Below are positions 40,801 through 53,018 of a stretch of 64,000 bases of DNA, piece after piece. Position numbers and translations under genes: made by a program. The notes beneath the pieces are model-generated. The model searched no databases and had not been told where the DNA came from. It worked only from the letters and a program-made list of their open reading frames with translations. The stretch's first letter is position 1, and every line of letters begins with the position of its first letter. This stretch comes from Brachionus manjavacas (lineage: Eukaryota > Rotifera > Eurotatoria > Ploima > Brachionidae): the NCBI GenBank assembly GCA_019054805.1, contig JAHQIY010000022.1:1054001-1118000 (forward strand), written 5' to 3'.

Positions 40801-43800
40801 CGAATACAGTGTTAAGGCCAAGAACAAAGGAGGTTCGCGCATGTGCCGAGCCAACTTGACTGTCAAAGCTGCGCCTAAGATCAAGCTGCCCGAGAGATAC
40901 AAATCAACAGTGATGTTTGAAAAAGATGAACAAGTGACCATTAAAATACCGTATACTGGCAATCCTCAGCCAACTGCCACATGGTACAAAAACAACGAAG
41001 AGATCAAAGACTCGGCTGGCTACTCGTGCGAAATATCCAACCACTATGTTACTCTAAAGTTGAACAAGCCATCGCACAATCAATCCGGAGACTATAAGCT
41101 AAAGTTGGCCAATTCGCTCGGCTCCGACACTGTCGAGATTAAGATTGTGATTGCTGATGTGCCTGAGCCGCCCAGGTTTTTGGTTGTCGAGAGTGTTCAC
41201 GATGAAAGCATCTCAATTTCTTGGAAAGCGCCCGAGAATGATCGCGGCAGTGCCATCACAAACTACATTGTGGAAAGACTCGATTACTCGTACACTGTTA
41301 AGCTGAATGAAAGCGAACAAAATGTTAAACCAGTTACGGAACTATGGACCAGATGTTCAATGACAAAGCGAACTCATTTCACTGATGAAACTGTTCGCTC
41401 AATGCACAAGTACCAGTACAGAGTCATTGCGCAAAATATGCAAGGCAGATCGGCACCATGCGAGCCGACTTCTATAATCACTACACCAGCGCCAGAAAAT
41501 AGATTAAGAGGCAAGAAATGGTATGAAGATGAGACTGGAAAGCGAAGACGGGGCAGAGACGGATTTGCACCTTCAGATTACGATAAATGCGGTAGGTTTT
41601 TTCTAAAGGTTTTCTAAAATTTGATCAGAACTTTGGAAACAGTTAAAATGAATAATTCTGTTTAGCATTTCGTTTGTCATTCTTTCTTACAATCAATTTA
41701 CAGAGGTTTTATTTGGAACTTCCAAAAAGCCTGATTAGCACTAAATTTTCATTTTTATTTCTGCACCTTAATTTAAATAAAAGCTAGCTTAGCTTCAATA
41801 TTCTAAAAATATGGGGGACCCGCAATACGGATAAATAATCTAAATTTTATTTATTATTTTACTAATATCAACAAAAAAAAAGATTAATTGAATTTAAATT
41901 CAGCAAACCTAATTTCGGTTTATAACAAATACAATACAATATTGTTAAAAAGCTTTATTTAAGTAACAGAACGTTCTTAAATTCTGAATAAGTTTCTAAC
42001 AGTTTCTAAATTCGCATAGGTTAATTTTCATGAAGCATAAGCAAAATTTTGTTCTGGTAAAGATAAGCTTAGTTCTGGTAATTCAAAATCTTCTTCTTCT
42101 ACTTCAATTTCAATAAATGAGGCGATTTCTTGTCTTTCAAATCAATTCTCACAAGGATATTGTATATACTGATTCAAACTGAATAAAAGATGTTTAAATG
42201 ATTTGAGTCTTTGTGTTCAACTTAATATAAGTTCTAATCGGAAATTTTTTTCTTTGTTTTGTTTTGACTACTCTTGAACAAACAACTTGAGCTTGTTTGG
42301 CTCGTTCATAATCTATGAATATTCCTGCTTGTTGTTGTTTTATATATTTGACCAATGTGAATGTGTTGGGATTGCTCTATACCATTGCGTAACCGACTTA
42401 TCGTTCTTCTCATTTACTTCTTTTTTTAAATCTTGAGTTGCTTTTACTATTAAAACATGTTAATCTGTTAAAGGGTCGGAATAATGTAGTCCTCTCAATT
42501 TTATTACTTGGTCTCCTTTTAAAGTCAAACTTGCATAACATTTTGAATTGATACACACCTAAGTAATTGATATTTTCTTTATAAAGTTTCTGCAATCTAA
42601 ATATCAGAAAAAAATGCTTTTAAAAATTTTGAATGCTAATTTTTTGAATTTAAAAAAATACAAAATAGTCTAATTTCAAAAATAAAAATATTTTTTGCTA
42701 TTTATGATTCGTATAGAAATTAAATTGTCGATATAATTTTTTTTAATTTAAAATTTGAATTTATTGAATATTTAAAAAAAAATTTAAGTTCACGATTTGT
42801 GGAGCAAGGGTCAACCAGAGCCAGCCGATTTTAGAGTCGGCAGTGTTTACGACTACTATGACATATTCGAAGAAATCGGCAGTGGCGCATTCGGTGTTGT
42901 CCACAGAGCTGTTGAAAAAACCGGCCGATCATTTGCTGCCAAATTTATACTTACACCAAGCAATGTAGAAAAATCAACAGTTAGAAAGGAATGCGAAATA
43001 ATGAATCATTTGATACATCCAAAACTTTTGAATCTACACGACATTTTCGATGAGGGAGACGAAATGGTCTTGATCACTGAATTGTAAAATTTTTAAAACA
43101 AAAGAAAAAATAAATTTAAATATCAAAAAAAAGCTTGTCTGGTGGTGAATTGTTTGAAAAAATTGCTGATCCAAACTACAAGATGACAGAGCCTGAAGCC
43201 AAAAAATACATTCGACAAATACTAGAGGGTCTACAGCACATGCATGACAACAACATCGTTCATTTGGACATAAAGCCTGAGAATATTATATTCGAGACTA
43301 AGAATAGTCCCAGTGTCAAATTGGTCGACTTTGGTCTTGCTTGCAAACTAGACCCGGACGAGATTGTGAAAGTTTCTTCGGGAACTGTTGAATTTGCCGC
43401 TCCGGAAATTGTTGAACACGACTCTGTCGGATTCTCGACTGACATGTGGGCTGTCGGTGTGCTCAGCTACGTCATGTAAGAATTTTTTTTGTTTAAAATT
43501 TTTTTCAAAATTTTGATTAGTTTGAGCGGTTTGTCTCCGTTTGGCGGAGCTGATGATGAGCAAACAGCCGAAAATATCAAAAGATGTGAAATAAAATTTC
43601 CGTCGGACGCTTTTGGCGGAATATCCGAAAACGGAATCGATTTTATTCGCAAACTATTGGTAAAAAACAAAGCCGGTAGATTGAATGTATATGAAGCACT
43701 TGAGCATCCATGGCTGATGGACGACACACTCAGTGATCACCGAATACCTTCGTCTAAATACGACAGCATCCGATCAAGGATCAAGGACAAATACTCGTCA

Positions 43801-45837
43801 TGGGCCGAGCCCAATCCGGCATTGGGTCGCATCGCCAATTTCAGCTCACTCAGAAAATTGCGTCCAAAGGAATACAAAATTTACAATTCTTACTTTGACA
43901 GACGTGATGCCACGCCACGCTTTGTCATCAAGCCAAGGAACCAACAAGTCCAAGAGGGCCAGAGCGCAACATTCAACTGCATCATTTTGGCTTCATCTCC
44001 TCCTGTTGTTTCATGGTACCAAGGTGGACAAGAAATCAAAACCTCAACTAAATACTGGAAGAGATACAACAGAAATTCGTATGCTCTCGAGGTCAGACGC
44101 TGCACTTTGGACGATAAGGGAGAATTTATTGTAAAGGCCATTAACTCATACGGTGAACGTGAATACAATGTTTTTCTAAATGTTGACCGTAAGCTTTTTT
44201 TTTTTTAATTTTTAATTTTAATAAAAAATTTTTTTATTTATTTTAAAAAAAAATAAAAAAAATTTAATTTTTTAGCATTACCAAAACAAGTGCCAGTAGA
44301 GGTTGTCCAAGAGACAAGGCAAAAGCGAGCTGCTCAAGAAATGGAATTCGATTTATGGAAAGAACCAGACGCCAAAGCCACATTCACATTTAAGCTCAGA
44401 CCTCGATTGATCCAGGTGGGAATAAGTGTCAAATTGTTATGTTGTTTGGCTGGCCGTCCGACACCAAAGGCTCAATGGTTTAAAAATTCAACACCAATTA
44501 GTGAAAGTGATCATCGCTATTCGATTGATCACAGTGCCGGAGTGTGCACACTTGAAATAGCAGCGTGTTCATTGAGTGACGCTGGAACATACTTGTGCCG
44601 AGCCGAAAATGCATTGGGATCCGATGAAACTTGTTGTCACTTGACAGTCGAAGAATGTAAATACAATCCACCAAGGGCTTTGTTGAAAGAACAAGGTCTT
44701 GCATCGGCCACACCAAGGCAGTCTGTTGTCCGAGGCCCTAAAAATGAACCGCCCAAATTTGAACGCAAATTTGCCAACCATCAATTGGTATCAGTAGGCG
44801 ACATAGTTTCACTACGTGCCTCTTATTCTGGATTTCCGCAGCCCAAAATTGAATGGCTAAAGAATGGCGAACCTGTTAGCGCTTCAGTCACTATTAGAAG
44901 CACTGATTTTGACACTTGTTTGACTTTGAATAATGTAGAAGTGACTGACGAAGGAGAATACTCATGTAGACTAACAAATACATCTGGTATGGAAGTAACC
45001 AAATGTCAAGTTGAAGTAGAAAAACCCAAACAAGTCAAAAAGCCAGTTAGAGTGGACAAAGAAGCAAACGAAACACGACAGCCTAACAAAGAGGCCCAAC
45101 CTATTGTGGAGCCGGAGCCAGTTAAGGTAGGCAATCAATCAAAAGAAACCGAACAGCCTAAAATAGAGGCCGTAGAAGAAGCTGAAAATGCTCCGGTAGA
45201 AAAAAGTGACATTGAACCAGTAAAGTCGACTAATGGGAACAAATTTGGATTTTTGAGGCATCTACAGAGTCAAAATTTGGTAGAGGGTCAACCATTGGTA
45301 CTCGAGGCTGAAGTTTTTGGCAACGAACCACTGGATGTCTTGTGGCTCAGAAATGGCAAAGAAATACCAGAAAATCCAGACTTTTTGAAAGAAAGGAAAG
45401 ACAATTTGTGTAGATTGATAGTAAGTGAAATATTTCCGGAGGATTCTGGAGTATTTTCGGTTGAATTGTTTAGCGAAGCAGCAAATAAAGCAGTTTTGAC
45501 GTCATGCTCAGTTGTGGTCAAGGCTGCAGACGAGCCCGATTTGGATCCAAAGTTCTCGAAATTTCCTCAAAGCATAAACGTTGACGAAGGATCGCCAGTC
45601 AATATAAACTGCGTTTTGGATGGCACTAAACCAATATCAGTTAAATGGTTTAAAAATAATGAAGAATTGGTTCAGTCGAAGCGAATTTTATTCAATAATG
45701 ATGAAAAAAACGGAAATTATACACTAAATATACCGACATGCTTGGCTACTGATAGTGGTGAATACCACGTCACTGCATCCAACTCAAATGGAGAAGTAAT
45801 TGCTGCTTTTAGTTTATGCGTCTCTTTTGACGAGTAA
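37838..45837 (+). pseudogene. 5'-truncated twitchin copy, unit 4 (all complete exons open)
   Basis: Exon equivalents: 37838-38135 (truncated Fn3), 38730-39623, 39687-41591, 42789-43083, 43134-43475, 43521-44188, 44276-45837. Every complete exon is open and splices in phase, so this is the best reference for the true protein: two Fn3, Ig, Ig, two Fn3, Ig, Ig, Fn3, kinase, tail, five Ig. The run at 39150-39157 has 8 A and reads VEKKQLGSDYW. The 63-bp intron 39624-39686 is also stop-free, so frame 38759-41617 is continuous. It lacks its own start, promoter and first acceptor, and TAA precedes the junction. Substitutions include Lys to Asn in the linker (45087) and silent changes (45111, 45672, 45711). 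I call it a pseudogene because of the 5' truncation, but the coding content is undamaged. Confidence 0.8.
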
Positions 45838-47103
45838 TTATGAAATGTTTAAAAATTGCTTTAACTGTTTAGAAAGCTTTTACTAAAGAATAGATCGATT
45901 CATTTTTTTACAAAAAAATGAGTATTCTTTTAAATTTTTTTGGTCGCCTTATCTAAACATTATTTTTTTTTGTTCGGCAAAAATATTAGAAATTTTTTAG
46001 CAAGTTAATTAAATTATTAAATTTATTTTTCAGAATTTTAGGTTAGAATTTAATTTTATCTCTTTTTTTCTATTATTGAAATAAAATTTGAAAAAAAAAA
46101 AATTTTTTATTATTTTGTTTAATCTTTTGTAAAATAATCTGCTTAGCATTGTAAAGACCAATCTATAAAAAAATTTTTAATTTATAAAAAAATTAAAAAA
46201 ATTATAAAAAAATTTAAAATGAAAGCTAATCTACGAAAATCTCTTGTTAAATTTTGATAATTTTTATCTAATCTTTTAGATTTTAGTTAAGTGAACAAAA
46301 AAGAAAATTATTTTTGAAAGTCTAATAGAGCTTCCTTAAGTTATTCATAATAAAAGACTGTATCAAATTGACACCGCTAATTCTAGGATCAAAAGAAAAA
46401 TTTAATAAGTATATTTACTGAATAAATAAATAAATAATAATAAGTTTATTTACAACTATAAAGCTTTATTAGATTTATATTTTTTAAGATTTCCATCTGA
46501 TAGATTATTTTAATTTAAATGAAAATTCTTATGTGGTTTAAAGATATTGCTTTATTTATATTTATCAAGAATTTGTTATCAAATATATTCTCTTCATCAT
46601 TTTGCTTCCATATTTTCGGATGATTTTGTATCTTTTTCGATAATTTCGTTATGTTCCGCTTCCATTCTTGGTCTTTTTGAGACCATTTCTTCTTAAGATT
46701 TTAGTCTTTTTGGAGCTGAACTTGATGCTTGTGTTCCAGTTGGTTGACAAGTATCTGGAATATTTCTAAAGACTCATAATCTTGTAAATAATCAAAAGTT
46801 CAACCAAAGCCTCTTTTGTTCTTTACCAAAGACTCAGCGCTTTCTACTGTGTTATTGTAATTATTTTCTAAATGCTCGCACTCAACATTTTAATTCTCTA
46901 ATCACACAATTTTTAATTTTATTTCATAAATTAAAATATAAGCTATTTCTTATTAGTTTGTGGTTTTCTTAATGACTAGCTAAGTGCCAATCTTTATTTT
47001 AGTGGATTTTTTCAATAAATGTGTACATTTATTTGAAATTTGTGGTATCCAAACCAAATTTCCGATTTTAAATTTATTTGAGGGGGTCACCGACCATGAT
47101 AAT
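45838..47103 (+). other. 3' flank of unit 4, proximal part
   Basis: Same flank as in units 1-3 up to the LTR element. It is more diverged: an AT-rich expansion near 46164-46220, an extra stretch near 46890-46910 (TTCTCTAATCACACAAT) and several substitutions. No intact gene. Confidence 0.75.
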
Positions 47104-47432
47104 TGAAATATCTTTTATGCCCGATATTAATTCAAATAAAATACAATAAGCTTTGGTTAATGTTTTATTTTCTAAATGAAAGTGGCCACTTTGTATATTT
47201 AAGTTTTTATAAAATAATATAAGAAAAAGAAATAAAATAAAGTAAAACAAGAAATCAACTAAGTTTGAATTAAAAACACAACACTTAATATTTATTTAAT
47301 TCAAACTTAGTACCGTGTGCAAAAGATGTTTCTATCCTTAACAACTTGTTTTTCTCTAACAACTTGAATCAAAGAGTGGCTTTAATTTTGTTAATACAAT
47401 CACGCGCTAAGTGCGTGTATCGCGACACTTCA
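47104..47432 (-). repeat. LTR (3' LTR in element orientation)
   Basis: 329 bp with TG...CA ends and the same sequence as 51837-52165. It contains a 16-bp perfect inverted repeat (47259-47274 and 47295-47310) and a GC-richer end with a short CACGC/GCGTG stem. Confidence 0.95.
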
Positions 47433-47448
47433 TCTTCCCCTTTCTTTT
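47433..47448 (-). other. Polypurine tract
   Basis: The minus strand reads AAAAGAAAGGGGAAGA directly against the 3' LTR, the expected primer for plus-strand synthesis. Confidence 0.85.
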
Positions 47449-47602
47449 AATTTAAACCTACAGTTTAAACCTAAACTAATATCACAAAAGGACAAAATAA
47501 AAAAAAAATACATTAAATATATTAAATAAAATCGAAAAGTAATTGACTGAATAAAAGTACTCAAAGAAAAAAAACATAAATCGATAAAAACTATATAATT
47601 GA

Positions 47603-50600
47603 CTATTCTTCTTCTTTCTGACTTGAATTTCTCCTAACATAGGGTCTGGTACCATACTCAACTGGTTGTCCATATCGATCAGGTTTTTTTACAACACGAG
47701 TCGGTCTTCCTTCAACTGACACAACCTCATCACTCACCCCAGAATTTTGACCTTGTAGGACATTAGAACCGGCTTGGTCATTTAAGCCTCCCTCTTCACT
47801 TGTTTCAAAATTATTCTTCCCTTCATCTTCAGTATCAGTTAAAGTCAACTCCAAAGTCTCATTTCCTTGATAACTTTTATCAAACAAAAATTCTTCAAAT
47901 GTAGATGTTGGCTTCTCTTGAACATAAAGTTTCATAAATGAAGAGTTTCTTACTAAAATCTTGCCATCTCGCTCGACTGTAATCATTGACCCTTCAATCT
48001 TAATCACTTTAAAAGGATTCGGATCAAACAAACTACACGATTTTCTAGCTCTCTTCCATTTTAATATCACAATATCACCAACTTTGAAATCTACGACCTG
48101 AGCTTTTAAATTTTTGTCATTAAAAGCTTTCATTTTCGCTTTGGCTTTCAGATCGGATTGCCTTGCTTTTTGGTGAAATTGACCATCAACTTTCGGTCCA
48201 TTTTGTATATAAGGCATTTTAGAAGTTTTTGCATTATGTTGAAACATAAGCTTGTTTGGAGCTACCCCAGTCGACGCATTTGGAGTGTCTCTATAATTTC
48301 GTAAAAATTCTACCAATTCGGCTTCCCAACTCTTTTGTACAGTTGATGAATTACGCATTACTTTTCCCAAATTGCGCATGAACCGTTCACACATACCGTT
48401 AGACCTCGGCCATAACGGTGTAATTTTCTTATGCTTAAAGCCTTGCTCTAATGCAAATTGCTTGAACTTATATGAGCAAAACGGTGGACCATTGTCCGAC
48501 TTTACAGCATTTGGTATTCCAAAAACAGAGAAAATTTCGTTTAGCACTGGTATGACTACTTCAGCATTTGTACTTGATATTATCTTCACTAACGGGTACC
48601 TAGCGTATTCACAAACTAATACTAAAATATATTTACCACAAGTAAGAGGACCGTAGAAATCAACACTGACAAGGTCCCATGGACCGTCTGGTAACTCAGT
48701 TGGACAGCTTGGTTCAAATTTAGTTGTATCCGAATTGATTTGACACTTATGACATGACTTAACCATATTTTCAACTTGTTTATCAATGTTTGGAAACCAT
48801 ACATGACTTCTCACAAGTTGTTTAGTTTTAACCATGCCCATATGACCACCATGTGCTATCTTAATGACCCGTTTTTGGTACAACTCAGGAATCACAACAC
48901 AATTACCTCTCAAGATCAGGCCTTCTTTAGTTGCTGAAAGTTCAGATTTGACCCTTTCGAAGCGGTCAATCTTTTTGTATGGCTTACCTTGAATCATATT
49001 CATCACCTCAACCAGTTGTATATCTTCTTTTGTTGCCTTTACCAAATCAGCTTTACAAATACTTGATGGAATAGCTAAACTAGAGACCATATTAATGTAG
49101 CTTTCGGTAAACTTTTCACAAGAATCATTAGCTGGACTTGTCGGGTTTCTGGACATATAGTCCGCAATATTAAAAGCACCCGCTTTATGTTTCACCACAA
49201 ATTTGTAAGGTAAGAGCCTTAAGCACCACCGTTCGATTCTCGCCTTTGGTTTGGAACGCACATTTCCGAAAATAAGCTCTACGGCCTTATTATCCGTAAT
49301 TATGTCAAACTCCTTGGCATATATATATAAATGGAACTTTTCACAAGCCCATACCACAGCTAACGCCTCACGTTCCACTTGGCAATATTTTTGTTCAACC
49401 TTGGTTAAACTCCTACTCGCATACATTATAATCTTCTTATCATTTGGTGTTCTTGGATCACATTGACACAAAACAGCAGCGATACCAACTGGACTGGCAT
49501 CAACGGTTATTTCCGTACGTAACTTCGGATCAAAATAACTTAAGGCTTTTGTGCAAAGAACCCTTTTCATCTTGGAGAGAGCATCATCATGACATTTCTC
49601 CCAAGTCCATTTAACACCCTTCTTAGTCAATTGTCTTAACGGTTCTATCACTGTAGCATATTCTGGGATAAACCGAGAACAGTAATTCGCTAAACCAAGC
49701 AAGCTTCTAACTTCACCTACGGTTTTTGGAGCTTTGGCATTCAATAGTGCGTCACACTTCTTAGATTCTATAGAAATACCATTGTTTGAAAATTCCAGGC
49801 CAAAAAATTTTAAGCTTTGTTTGCCAAACTCACATTTGGATTCATTGACCGTTAAACCAGATTCATTGAGTCTTCTGAGCACAGCTTCAAGTCTAGAATC
49901 ATGCTCTTGTTTATTAGAAGCAAATACTATAATGTCGTCACTGAAGTTTGCGACACCTTCCAATCCAGATAACACCTGTTCAATAACCTTTTGAAATATC
50001 TCAGATGCAGCGTTTATACCAAAATTCAGCCTTTTATATTGAAAAACTCCCATATGAGTACAAAAGGCGGTAATATATCTTGAAGCTTTGTCAAGATATA
50101 ACTGATTATATCCTGATCGTAAGTCAAACTTGGAAATGTACTTTGCTCCATTTAACTTTACAACCAAATCTTCAACAGTTGGAAAAGAATGACGTGTTCT
50201 TAAAATGGCTTTGTTCATTTCTCTCGCATCTGTACAGATACGCACTTCATTAGGTCGATCAGGCTTTGGCACAGGTACTATTGGAGACACCCATGGCGTT
50301 GGACCATTTACTGGCTCTATAATATCCTGTTCAATCATTTTCATGATTTCCGCTTCCACTAATGGTCTTATATGAAACGGAACAGGCCTTAGCTTCTGCT
50401 GAGTCGGCTTGATCGAATCATCAATATGAAGCTTAACTTCATAATCTTTTAATAGACCAATTTTGCCAGAAAACAGTGATGGGTATTTATCAGTCCATTT
50501 ACTCATACCAGGACTAGTCATGCCATTACCAACCGTATTTATTCTAGTCATAATACCCAATTCTACTGAAGTAGGATAACTCAGTAGATTTCCATAATTA

Positions 50601-51787
50601 CCTCGTGTAACAATGAATTCAACAGATCTATATTGGTTACCATACTTAACTCGAGTCTTAAATTTTCCCAGTGTGTTAATAGAATCACTTTGACCATAAC
50701 CAAACAATTTAGAACCAAATTTGTGCAACTTAGGTTTCATTTTCAATTTCTTAAAACTTTGCTCATCAATGATATTAACTTGAGCACCTGTATCAACCAT
50801 GAAGCTCAAACTTAAACCACACAACAACACCGTCACCATTGGCATAAACCATTCTTTAACAGCCATCAAGACATTCTGGACTCTGTTTTTGACTCTAACC
50901 CTCCAAGTACAACTGTCACTTTCGGATCCTGAGTCAGACATTTCATTAACCTTACGGATCTTTCTACCATTTGTTGGACAACACCTTTCAAAATGGTCAA
51001 AACGATCACATTTCCTACATTTTTGACCTTTGGCAGGACAAATCTTTTCATGTGGGTACTTTAGACCACACTTAAAACATTTCTTCTCTTCTCTCGATTG
51101 ATTTTCTTCCTTTTCTCTATATGAACTCTTTGTCTTTTGTCTATCAACTCTATGTCTACTATTTCTACCACTTGTATTGCCACTACTACTACCAGGATTA
51201 TCTCTAACTTTATTCACTTCCATCCTTTCATTTCCACCTTCATTAAACTTTTTCAACTCTTTCATCTGGGAATTAACAGACTCATCTAGCCTACCATACT
51301 TAATTAATTCTTCAAGTGTTAGTTCTTTTACAGCTTCAAAGGCTTTGCGTTTTAATGCGGTCGATTGACAACGGTGGATAATTTGCAAAGAAATTTCATG
51401 GTTTGAATCTGCGAAAGCACATGATTTTGCTTTATCCTTCAATCGATTGACAAAATCATCAAAAGACTCGCCCAAGTGTTGAAAAATATCACGAAAATGG
51501 AGTACATTTAGCTTCGAGTTCACCTTAGACTTGAAATGTTTTCCAATTTTCTCTTTAACTTGTTCATACTTATCGGTGTCAGTACCAACTTCTTTGAAAA
51601 CTCTTTCCAAATCCGTCCCTCCAAAATAAAATAAATAATGAATTTTAAGCGCATCATCCGTAACAGTTTTGATCGCTAACAATCGTTCCAATCTAGCAGC
51701 CCATTCTTCCCATCTACGCGACCTATCATCCTCACTCTCAACATCAAATACTGGAAGATCTACACCTATATCGTCTTCTAAACTCAT
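47603..51787 (-). CDS. Gag-Pol polyprotein of the Ty3/Gypsy element
   Basis: About 1394 residues in one frame with no stop or frameshift. The first ATG is at 51787 (MSLEDD); the frame extends five codons upstream without an ATG. Seen in order: gag region; two zinc knuckles (about 237-270: CFKC...H...C and CRKC...H...CC); aspartic protease DTGA (about 332); reverse transcriptase (about 460-640) with FSDD at the catalytic box; RNase H (TVDAS about 762, TDN about 831); integrase zinc finger (H...H...CHKC about 979-1015); and the integrase D, D, E catalytic residues (about 1037, 1098, 1134), the last two in KSDNG and MCER. A gag-pol fused in one frame is common in this group. The tail after integrase contains VGDIVILKWKR, a chromatin- or DNA-binding-type segment. 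All core catalytic motifs are present. Confidence 0.94.
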   Translation of the reverse strand: MSLEDDIGVDLPVFDVESEDDRSRRWEEWAARLERLLAIKTVTDDALKIHYLFYFGGTDLERVFKEVGTDTDKYEQVKEKIGKHFKSKVNSKLNVLHFRDIFQHLGESFDDFVNRLKDKAKSCAFADSNHEISLQIIHRCQSTALKRKAFEAVKELTLEELIKYGRLDESVNSQMKELKKFNEGGNERMEVNKVRDNPGSSSGNTSGRNSRHRVDRQKTKSSYREKEENQSREEKKCFKCGLKYPHEKICPAKGQKCRKCDRFDHFERCCPTNGRKIRKVNEMSDSGSESDSCTWRVRVKNRVQNVLMAVKEWFMPMVTVLLCGLSLSFMVDTGAQVNIIDEQSFKKLKMKPKLHKFGSKLFGYGQSDSINTLGKFKTRVKYGNQYRSVEFIVTRGNYGNLLSYPTSVELGIMTRINTVGNGMTSPGMSKWTDKYPSLFSGKIGLLKDYEVKLHIDDSIKPTQQKLRPVPFHIRPLVEAEIMKMIEQDIIEPVNGPTPWVSPIVPVPKPDRPNEVRICTDAREMNKAILRTRHSFPTVEDLVVKLNGAKYISKFDLRSGYNQLYLDKASRYITAFCTHMGVFQYKRLNFGINAASEIFQKVIEQVLSGLEGVANFSDDIIVFASNKQEHDSRLEAVLRRLNESGLTVNESKCEFGKQSLKFFGLEFSNNGISIESKKCDALLNAKAPKTVGEVRSLLGLANYCSRFIPEYATVIEPLRQLTKKGVKWTWEKCHDDALSKMKRVLCTKALSYFDPKLRTEITVDASPVGIAAVLCQCDPRTPNDKKIIMYASRSLTKVEQKYCQVEREALAVVWACEKFHLYIYAKEFDIITDNKAVELIFGNVRSKPKARIERWCLRLLPYKFVVKHKAGAFNIADYMSRNPTSPANDSCEKFTESYINMVSSLAIPSSICKADLVKATKEDIQLVEVMNMIQGKPYKKIDRFERVKSELSATKEGLILRGNCVVIPELYQKRVIKIAHGGHMGMVKTKQLVRSHVWFPNIDKQVENMVKSCHKCQINSDTTKFEPSCPTELPDGPWDLVSVDFYGPLTCGKYILVLVCEYARYPLVKIISSTNAEVVIPVLNEIFSVFGIPNAVKSDNGPPFCSYKFKQFALEQGFKHKKITPLWPRSNGMCERFMRNLGKVMRNSSTVQKSWEAELVEFLRNYRDTPNASTGVAPNKLMFQHNAKTSKMPYIQNGPKVDGQFHQKARQSDLKAKAKMKAFNDKNLKAQVVDFKVGDIVILKWKRARKSCSLFDPNPFKVIKIEGSMITVERDGKILVRNSSFMKLYVQEKPTSTFEEFLFDKSYQGNETLELTLTDTEDEGKNNFETSEEGGLNDQAGSNVLQGQNSGVSDEVVSVEGRPTRVVKKPDRYGQPVEYGTRPYVRRNSSQKEEE

Positions 51788-51819
51788 AAGCTGTAACTTC
51801 AAAATCAGTTTTCCAATTG

Positions 51820-51835
51820 TTCTTCCTCGTCGCCA
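51820..51835 (-). other. Primer-binding site
   Basis: On the minus strand, one base after the 5' LTR, the sequence reads TGGCGACGAGGAAG. It begins with TGG as expected for pairing to the CCA end of a tRNA. I cannot say which tRNA. Confidence 0.7.
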
Positions 51836-51836
51836 A

Positions 51837-52165
51837 TGAAATATCTTTTATGCCCGATATTAATTCAAATAAAATACAATAAGCTTTGGTTAATGTTTTA
51901 TTTTCTAAATGAAAGTGGCCACTTTGTATATTTAAGTTTTTATAAAATAATATAAGAAAAAGAAATAAAATAAAGTAAAACAAGAAATCAACTAAGTTTG
52001 AATTAAAAACACAACACTTAATATTTATTTAATTCAAACTTAGTACCGTGTGCAAAAGATGTTTCTATCCTTAACAACTTGTTTTTCTCTAACAACTTGA
52101 ATCAAAGAGTGGCTTTAATTTTGTTAATACAATCACGCGCTAAGTGCGTGTATCGCGACACTTCA
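51837..52165 (-). repeat. LTR (5' LTR in element orientation)
   Basis: 329 bp, identical by eye to 47104-47432. In element orientation it should hold the promoter for the gag-pol transcript; I do not see a clear TATA box that I would commit to. Confidence 0.95.
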
Positions 52166-53018
52166 ATAATCTGTTGACTTTTTTCCTTTTTTCTTTTCCG
52201 TGAACGTCCCTAGCCGTTCTCCAACGTTGAGGGAGTATTGTAACAACTCCTCCAGACATTTTTGCTGTCTCCCACAGTTACCATAGATGTTAACCATAAA
52301 TGTCGCTTTGTAATTTATTTTAGCTGTGTTGACATAATTTTTTGAAACTTCATCTGGCTCTTTGGGAATTTGATTTATCTTTCAAAAGACAAGAATTGTA
52401 TTTATGGGAAAGCATGGTCTCAAATAAAAGAAAATTAAAATTTTAAATCAAATTCATAAAAAAATTATTCATTAAAGGGATAAACGATTTTTATTTCGAT
52501 AATAAAGTATATAAATGAAGATTAAAATAAAAAAAATCTTGATTAAAATATCCTGACTTGGAATCATCTCATTTTGATAATAAGGTACATAATTATGGAT
52601 TGAAAAAAAATGTCAGTTTATTTTTACAAAAGAAAAACACTAAATGAATCCAAAACATGGCTAATCAAAAATGAGAAGATAAGCTAAAATTTGGAACTAT
52701 TGTCACTGAGCCAAGTAAAACAATTTGAGCAAAAATTAAAAAAAAATTCATAACTTCTAAATGAGATAATATAAACAAAAAAATTTCACTCATAGATAAG
52801 GATATACTTTATGAATGCCTTAATTTTTGAGATACTTCCTTTCCTACTGACTTTTATATAATCTATGCTTTCTATGTAAAAATCTAAATGTAAATGTCTT
52901 TCTTAAAATATCTCTTTTCAGCTTTCAATTAAACCTGATCGTTACTCCTGACAATATCTGTTAAATGAATTTTAGTCTCACATTAAATTTAAGAAAATGA
53001 AAATTACAGTTGACTTTA
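52166..53018 (+). other. 3' flank of unit 4, middle part
   Basis: It resumes the unit flank after the ATAAT target duplication. It lacks about 66 bp present in units 1-3 (after GATTAAAATATCCTGAC near 52546) and carries several substitutions. No intact gene. Confidence 0.7.

Larger units (their letters stand above)
47104..52165 (-). mobile_element. Complete Ty3/Gypsy-type LTR retrotransposon (5062 bp)
   Basis: Two 329-bp LTRs (TGAAATATC...CACTTCA on the plus strand) that I find identical by eye flank one open gag-pol frame on the minus strand. The 5-bp target duplication ATAAT (47099-47103 and 52166-52170) is present, and units 1-3 show the empty site (CATGATAATC near 12100). A primer-binding site and a polypurine tract abut the LTRs. 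Domain order protease, reverse transcriptase, RNase H, integrase places it in the Ty3/Gypsy group. No envelope frame is seen. Identical LTRs and an open frame indicate a recent insertion that may still be active. Confidence 0.95.
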
